Below are positions 61,463-64,000 of a stretch of 64,000 nt of DNA, piece by piece (the first letter of the stretch is position 1; the number at the start of each line of letters is the position of its first letter). This DNA is from Pseudooceanicola endophyticus (GTDB lineage: Bacteria; Pseudomonadota; Alphaproteobacteria; Rhodobacterales; Rhodobacteraceae). The stretch spans positions 62,001 to 126,000 of the forward strand of contig NZ_JAHIAB010000009.1 in NCBI RefSeq assembly GCF_018760365.1, read 5' to 3'. The position numbers and the translations under genes are program-made. Under the pieces are notes generated by a model, which was not told the DNA's origin, ran no database searches, and saw nothing but the letters and a program-made list of their open reading frames with translations.

Positions 61463-62290
61463 TCATCGGATCTTGTCCGTGGCGGCATCCGAGGCAAAGT
61501 TCATCGCGATCGCCATGGCGGCGATGACACCCGCCGGGAAGAAGGGGGCCAGCACCCCGAAGGTCAGCGCCGGGGCATTGTCACGCACCATGGAGCCCAG
61601 ATCGGCAATCGGCGGCTGCACCCCCAGCCCCAGGAAGCTGAGCGAGGCGATGAACAGGAAGACGAAGCAGAAGCGCAGGCCGAATTCCGTCACCATCGGG
61701 CGCACCACATTGGGCAGGATCTCCCGGGTCATCAGCCACAGCTTGCTTTCACCGCGCAGCCGGGCGGTTTCGAAGAACTCCAGCGTGGTGATGTTCATCC
61801 CCGTCAGGCGGGCCAGGCGGAACACGCGGGTTGCCTCGATGATGGCGATGACGATGATCAGCACCGGCGTCGAGGGGCCGGTGGCGGTGATCACCAGCAG
61901 CGTCAGGATCAGCGAGGGGATGGCGATGATCAGATCGACGATCCGGCTCAGAACCATGTCGATGGCCCCGCGCGCGATGGCCGCCCAGAAGCCCAGGAAG
62001 ATGCCGATGACGAAGCACAGCACGGTTGCCGCCAGCGCCACCATCATGGTGTTGCGGGTGCCGTACAGCAGCCGGGTGAACAGGTCGCGGCCCAGCTGGT
62101 CGGCGCCCAGGATCATGCCCTTGTGCTCGGATGTGGCCTGCCAGAAGGTACCGGACCAGGCCGATCCGACAATCTCGTTCGGGGTGAAGGGGGCGACCAG
62201 CGGTGCCGCGAAGGAGGCCAGAAGCCACAGCAGCACCAGGCCCATGAAGATCCAGCGCAGCGGCGAAAGAAGGCGGGAGGTCATAGTCAT
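61463..62290 (-). CDS. ABC transporter permease, DppC type
   Basis: 275 aa. GADQLGRDLFTRLLYGTRNT, docking segment ETARLRGESKLWLMTREILP and SLSFLGLGVQPPIADLGSMV identify the DppC family. Its ATG overlaps the previous permease stop by one base (TGATG), which fixes the start despite open frame further upstream. Confidence 0.92.
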   Translation of the reverse strand: MTMTSRLLSPLRWIFMGLVLLWLLASFAAPLVAPFTPNEIVGSAWSGTFWQATSEHKGMILGADQLGRDLFTRLLYGTRNTMMVALAATVLCFVIGIFLGFWAAIARGAIDMVLSRIVDLIIAIPSLILTLLVITATGPSTPVLIIVIAIIEATRVFRLARLTGMNITTLEFFETARLRGESKLWLMTREILPNVVRPMVTEFGLRFCFVFLFIASLSFLGLGVQPPIADLGSMVRDNAPALTFGVLAPFFPAGVIAAMAIAMNFASDAATDKIR

Positions 62291-63246
62291 CAGCGCGGGA
62301 ACCGGAGGCGGGGGTTGAAGGCAATGGCCAGCACGTCGGCCACGGTGTTGAGCAACAGGTAGAGGCCGGCGAAGATCAGGCAGGAGGCCTGCACCAGCGG
62401 CAGGTCGCGCTGCGACACGCTGTCGATCAGCAGCTGACCCAGGCCCGGGTAGACGAAGATCACCTCGACCACGACGACGCCGACGATCAGATAGGCCAGG
62501 TTCAGCACGATGACGTTGATGATCGGCGCCATGGCATTGGGCAGCGCATGGCGCAGCACACGGCGGCGCATCGGCACGCCCTTCATCTCGGCCATGGCCA
62601 TGTAGGGGCTGTCCAGCACGTCGATCAGCGCTGCGCGGATCATCCGCATCATATGCGCCACCACCGAGAAGGCCAGCGTGATGGCGGGCAGGATCAGCAC
62701 CTCGATCCGGTCCCCGAAGCTGGGGTCGGGCGGCAGCGTGGCAATCGGCGGGAAGATCTGGAAATGCAGCGCGAACCAGGCGACCAGCGTATAGGCCACG
62801 AAGAATTCCGGCATGGAGATCGCGCCCAGCGTCAGGATCGAGGCCGCCCGGTCGAACAGGCTGCCCCGCCACAGCGCCGAGCCGATGCCGAGCGCCAGCG
62901 CCAGCGGCACCGAGATCACCGCGCCCAGCCCCGCGAGGAACAGCGTATTGTAAAGCCGGAACGAGATCGCCTGCGCCACCGGCTCTCCCGAGCCCAGCGA
63001 GACCCCGAAATCTCCGTGCAGCACGCCGCGCGCCCATTCGAAATAGCGCAGCACCGCCGGCTGATCGAGCCCGAGCTTGAGGCGCAGCGCCTCCAGGGCC
63101 TCGGTGGAGGCATTGGAGCCCAGGATCGCCCGGGCAACATCGCCCGGCAACATGTCGACGGCGAAGAAGACCAGCGCCGAGATCACGATCAGCATCACGA
63201 TGCTGGTCACGAGGCGCTGGAGGATGGTCTTTGTCAGGGTGCTCAC
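62290..63246 (-). CDS. ABC transporter permease, DppB type
   Basis: 318 aa. Starts with one helix and VDMLPGDVARAILG, then GVLHGDFGVSLGSGEPVAQA, docking loop EMKGVPMRRRVLRHALPNAM and VEVIFVYPGLGQLLIDSVSQ. Heterodimer partner of the 275-aa permease. GGAGGCTCCGTGAGC places the ribosome site close to the ATG. Confidence 0.92.
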   Translation of the reverse strand: MSTLTKTILQRLVTSIVMLIVISALVFFAVDMLPGDVARAILGSNASTEALEALRLKLGLDQPAVLRYFEWARGVLHGDFGVSLGSGEPVAQAISFRLYNTLFLAGLGAVISVPLALALGIGSALWRGSLFDRAASILTLGAISMPEFFVAYTLVAWFALHFQIFPPIATLPPDPSFGDRIEVLILPAITLAFSVVAHMMRMIRAALIDVLDSPYMAMAEMKGVPMRRRVLRHALPNAMAPIINVIVLNLAYLIVGVVVVEVIFVYPGLGQLLIDSVSQRDLPLVQASCLIFAGLYLLLNTVADVLAIAFNPRLRFPR

Positions 63247-63267
63247 GGAGGCTCCGGTCTGGTCGGG

Positions 63268-63298
63268 CCCGGCGCGGCCCTTGAAGGGTCGCGCCGGG
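63268..63298 (-). other. Intercistronic hairpin after the SBP gene
   Basis: CCCGGCGCGGCCC (63268-63280), loop TTGAA, GGGTCGCGCCGGG (63286-63298); 13 pairs including one G-T, in the 68-bp gap between binding-protein and permease genes. No T-run. Confidence 0.55.
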
Positions 63299-63314
63299 GA
63301 TCGGTTTCAGAGGG

Positions 63315-64000
63315 TCAGGCGAACCACCAGCGCTCGGGCGCACGCATGCTGTCGAGCTCGCGGTCGTTGCCCAGCTTCTCGGGCGTGGCGACCTTCTTGG
63401 TGGTGGCGTCGGTGAAGTTCGCGAAGGCGAAGATGTTGTTCGACCCGCGGTCGCGGATGATCTCCTGCATGTCGTAGTACATCTGGCGGCGCTTGTCCTC
63501 GTTCAGCTCCGAACGGCCCTTGATGACCAGCTCGTCCAGCTGGGGATCCTTCATCGCCGTCTCGTTCCAGCCGGCATTGGCCGCAGAGGTGGTGTAGACA
63601 CCGCCGATCATGATGTCCTCGGTCAGGCGGCCCGACCAGCGGGTCGCGCACAGCGGCACATGGGTCCAGATCTTGTCCCAGTAGCTGTCGTCGGGAACGC
63701 GCTTGACGTCGATGTCGATGCCGGCGGCCTTGGCGTGTTCCTTGTAAAGGACCGCCGCATCCGTCGCGCCCGAGAACGGCACTTCGGAAACGTTCAGCGT
63801 GACCGCCAGATGATCCATGCCGGCCTTCTTCAGCAGCGACTTGGCCTTTTCGGGGTCATATTCGCGCTGCGGCAGATCGGCGTTGAAGTAGCGGTAGCTG
63901 GCGTTGATGGGCTGGTCGTTGCCCACGGTGCCGTAGCCGTTCAGGATGCGGTCCACCATGTCCTGCCGGTTGATGCCGTAGCGCATCGCATCGACCACCG
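63315..64000 (-). CDS. ABC transporter substrate-binding protein, partial (C-terminal part)
   Basis: About 228 codons of the C-terminal lobe of an SBP family 5 protein; the N-terminus and signal peptide lie beyond the right edge. Visible marks: DAMRYGINRQDMVDRILNGY, the YDPEKAKSLLKKAGM helix typical of the family and the terminal QEIIRDRGSNNIFAFANFTD. The first in-window Met is internal, not a start. It leads the permease-permease-ATPase-sulfatase operon; a sulfated or quaternary-amine compound is a possible cargo. Confidence 0.88.
   Translation of the reverse strand, partial: VVDAMRYGINRQDMVDRILNGYGTVGNDQPINASYRYFNADLPQREYDPEKAKSLLKKAGMDHLAVTLNVSEVPFSGATDAAVLYKEHAKAAGIDIDVKRVPDDSYWDKIWTHVPLCATRWSGRLTEDIMIGGVYTTSAANAGWNETAMKDPQLDELVIKGRSELNEDKRRQMYYDMQEIIRDRGSNNIFAFANFTDATTKKVATPEKLGNDRELDSMRAPERWWFA

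Noticed and set aside
61463-63343. A single 626-codon frame spanning both permeases of the third ABC operon
   Set aside because: Only its C-terminal 275 residues look like a permease; the first half is an out-of-frame reading of the DppB gene.
1-64000. Search for CRISPR arrays, tRNAs, rRNAs, insertion sequences, attachment sites and phage genes
   Set aside because: No spaced direct repeats of CRISPR type, no transposase or integrase, and no RNA gene pattern seen by eye; a covariance-model search was not possible.

Overview
The window is a GC-rich stretch (about two-thirds G+C by eye) from an alphaproteobacterium, most likely a Rhodobacterales / Rhodobacteraceae (Roseobacter- or Paracoccus-like) chromosome or large replicon. 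The reasons are the density of TRAP and peptide-type ABC importers, the Rhodobacterales-style LysR, GntR and RidA content, and the proteins' resemblance to known families of that group; the species is not identifiable from what I can see. There are no rRNA or tRNA genes, IS elements, phage genes or CRISPR arrays. It is a catabolic accessory region: eight transport systems (three peptide/opine-type ABC, one Liv-type ABC, two TRAP, one TSUP, one EamA), ten transcription regulators, and modules for small carbon and nitrogen compounds.

Layout. (1) 308-7261: Tat-exported binding protein, two permeases, a fused double ATPase, a DeoR repressor and an inositol-monophosphatase-like phosphatase; this recalls agrocinopine-type uptake of phosphorylated sugars. 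The first ATPase domain has lost its Q-loop, Walker B glutamate and H-loop residues. (2) 7471-18814: XRE-cupin regulator, complete peptide-type ABC importer, GAF protein, HyuA/HyuB hydantoinase (oxoprolinase) subunits and an M24 peptidase. (3) 19073-22277: frameshifted GntR/FCD gene, TSUP exporter, amidase. (4) 22314-26840: HbpS/GlcG-like protein, GntR/FCD regulator, a type II dehydroquinase homologue with changed catalytic residues, and a TRAP importer. (5) 26984-37421: BenM-type LysR, benABCD, a second LysR, and a Liv-type ABC importer. (6) 37716-45562: second TRAP importer, TetR regulator, class III aminotransferase, RidA, D-amino-acid dehydrogenase and a D-threonine / 3-hydroxy-D-aspartate aldolase-type enzyme. 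(7) 45566-49442: LysR/EamA pair, then a SARP/TPR regulator beside a DUF1127-like small protein. (8) 49540-58119: LLM flavin monooxygenase, M20 deacylase, FMO-like flavoprotein, RidA, DUF1028, LysR, class II aldolase and an orphan Rieske oxygenase. (9) 58306-64000: sulfatase and a third peptide-type ABC importer whose binding protein runs off the right edge.

Regulatory wiring can be read from repeated palindromes. A TTGAAC-N3-GTTCTA element occurs three times: before the TSUP/amidase pair, in the TRAP2/TetR divergent region, and before RidA/DadA/aldolase. It links two regions 20 kb apart into one probable TetR regulon. A BenM-type ATAC-N7-GTAT box sits in the benM/benA divergent region. A second element there, of GGTA...TACC type, recurs upstream of the Liv-type importer, which suggests that importer takes up benzoate or a related aromatic acid. 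TTAG-N7-CTAA boxes link the LLM promoter to the aldolase/Rieske promoter. Twin TTTTAG-N5-CTAAAA palindromes precede the XRE-cupin operon. Strong hairpins lie directly after the binding-protein gene in every importer operon where that gene comes first.
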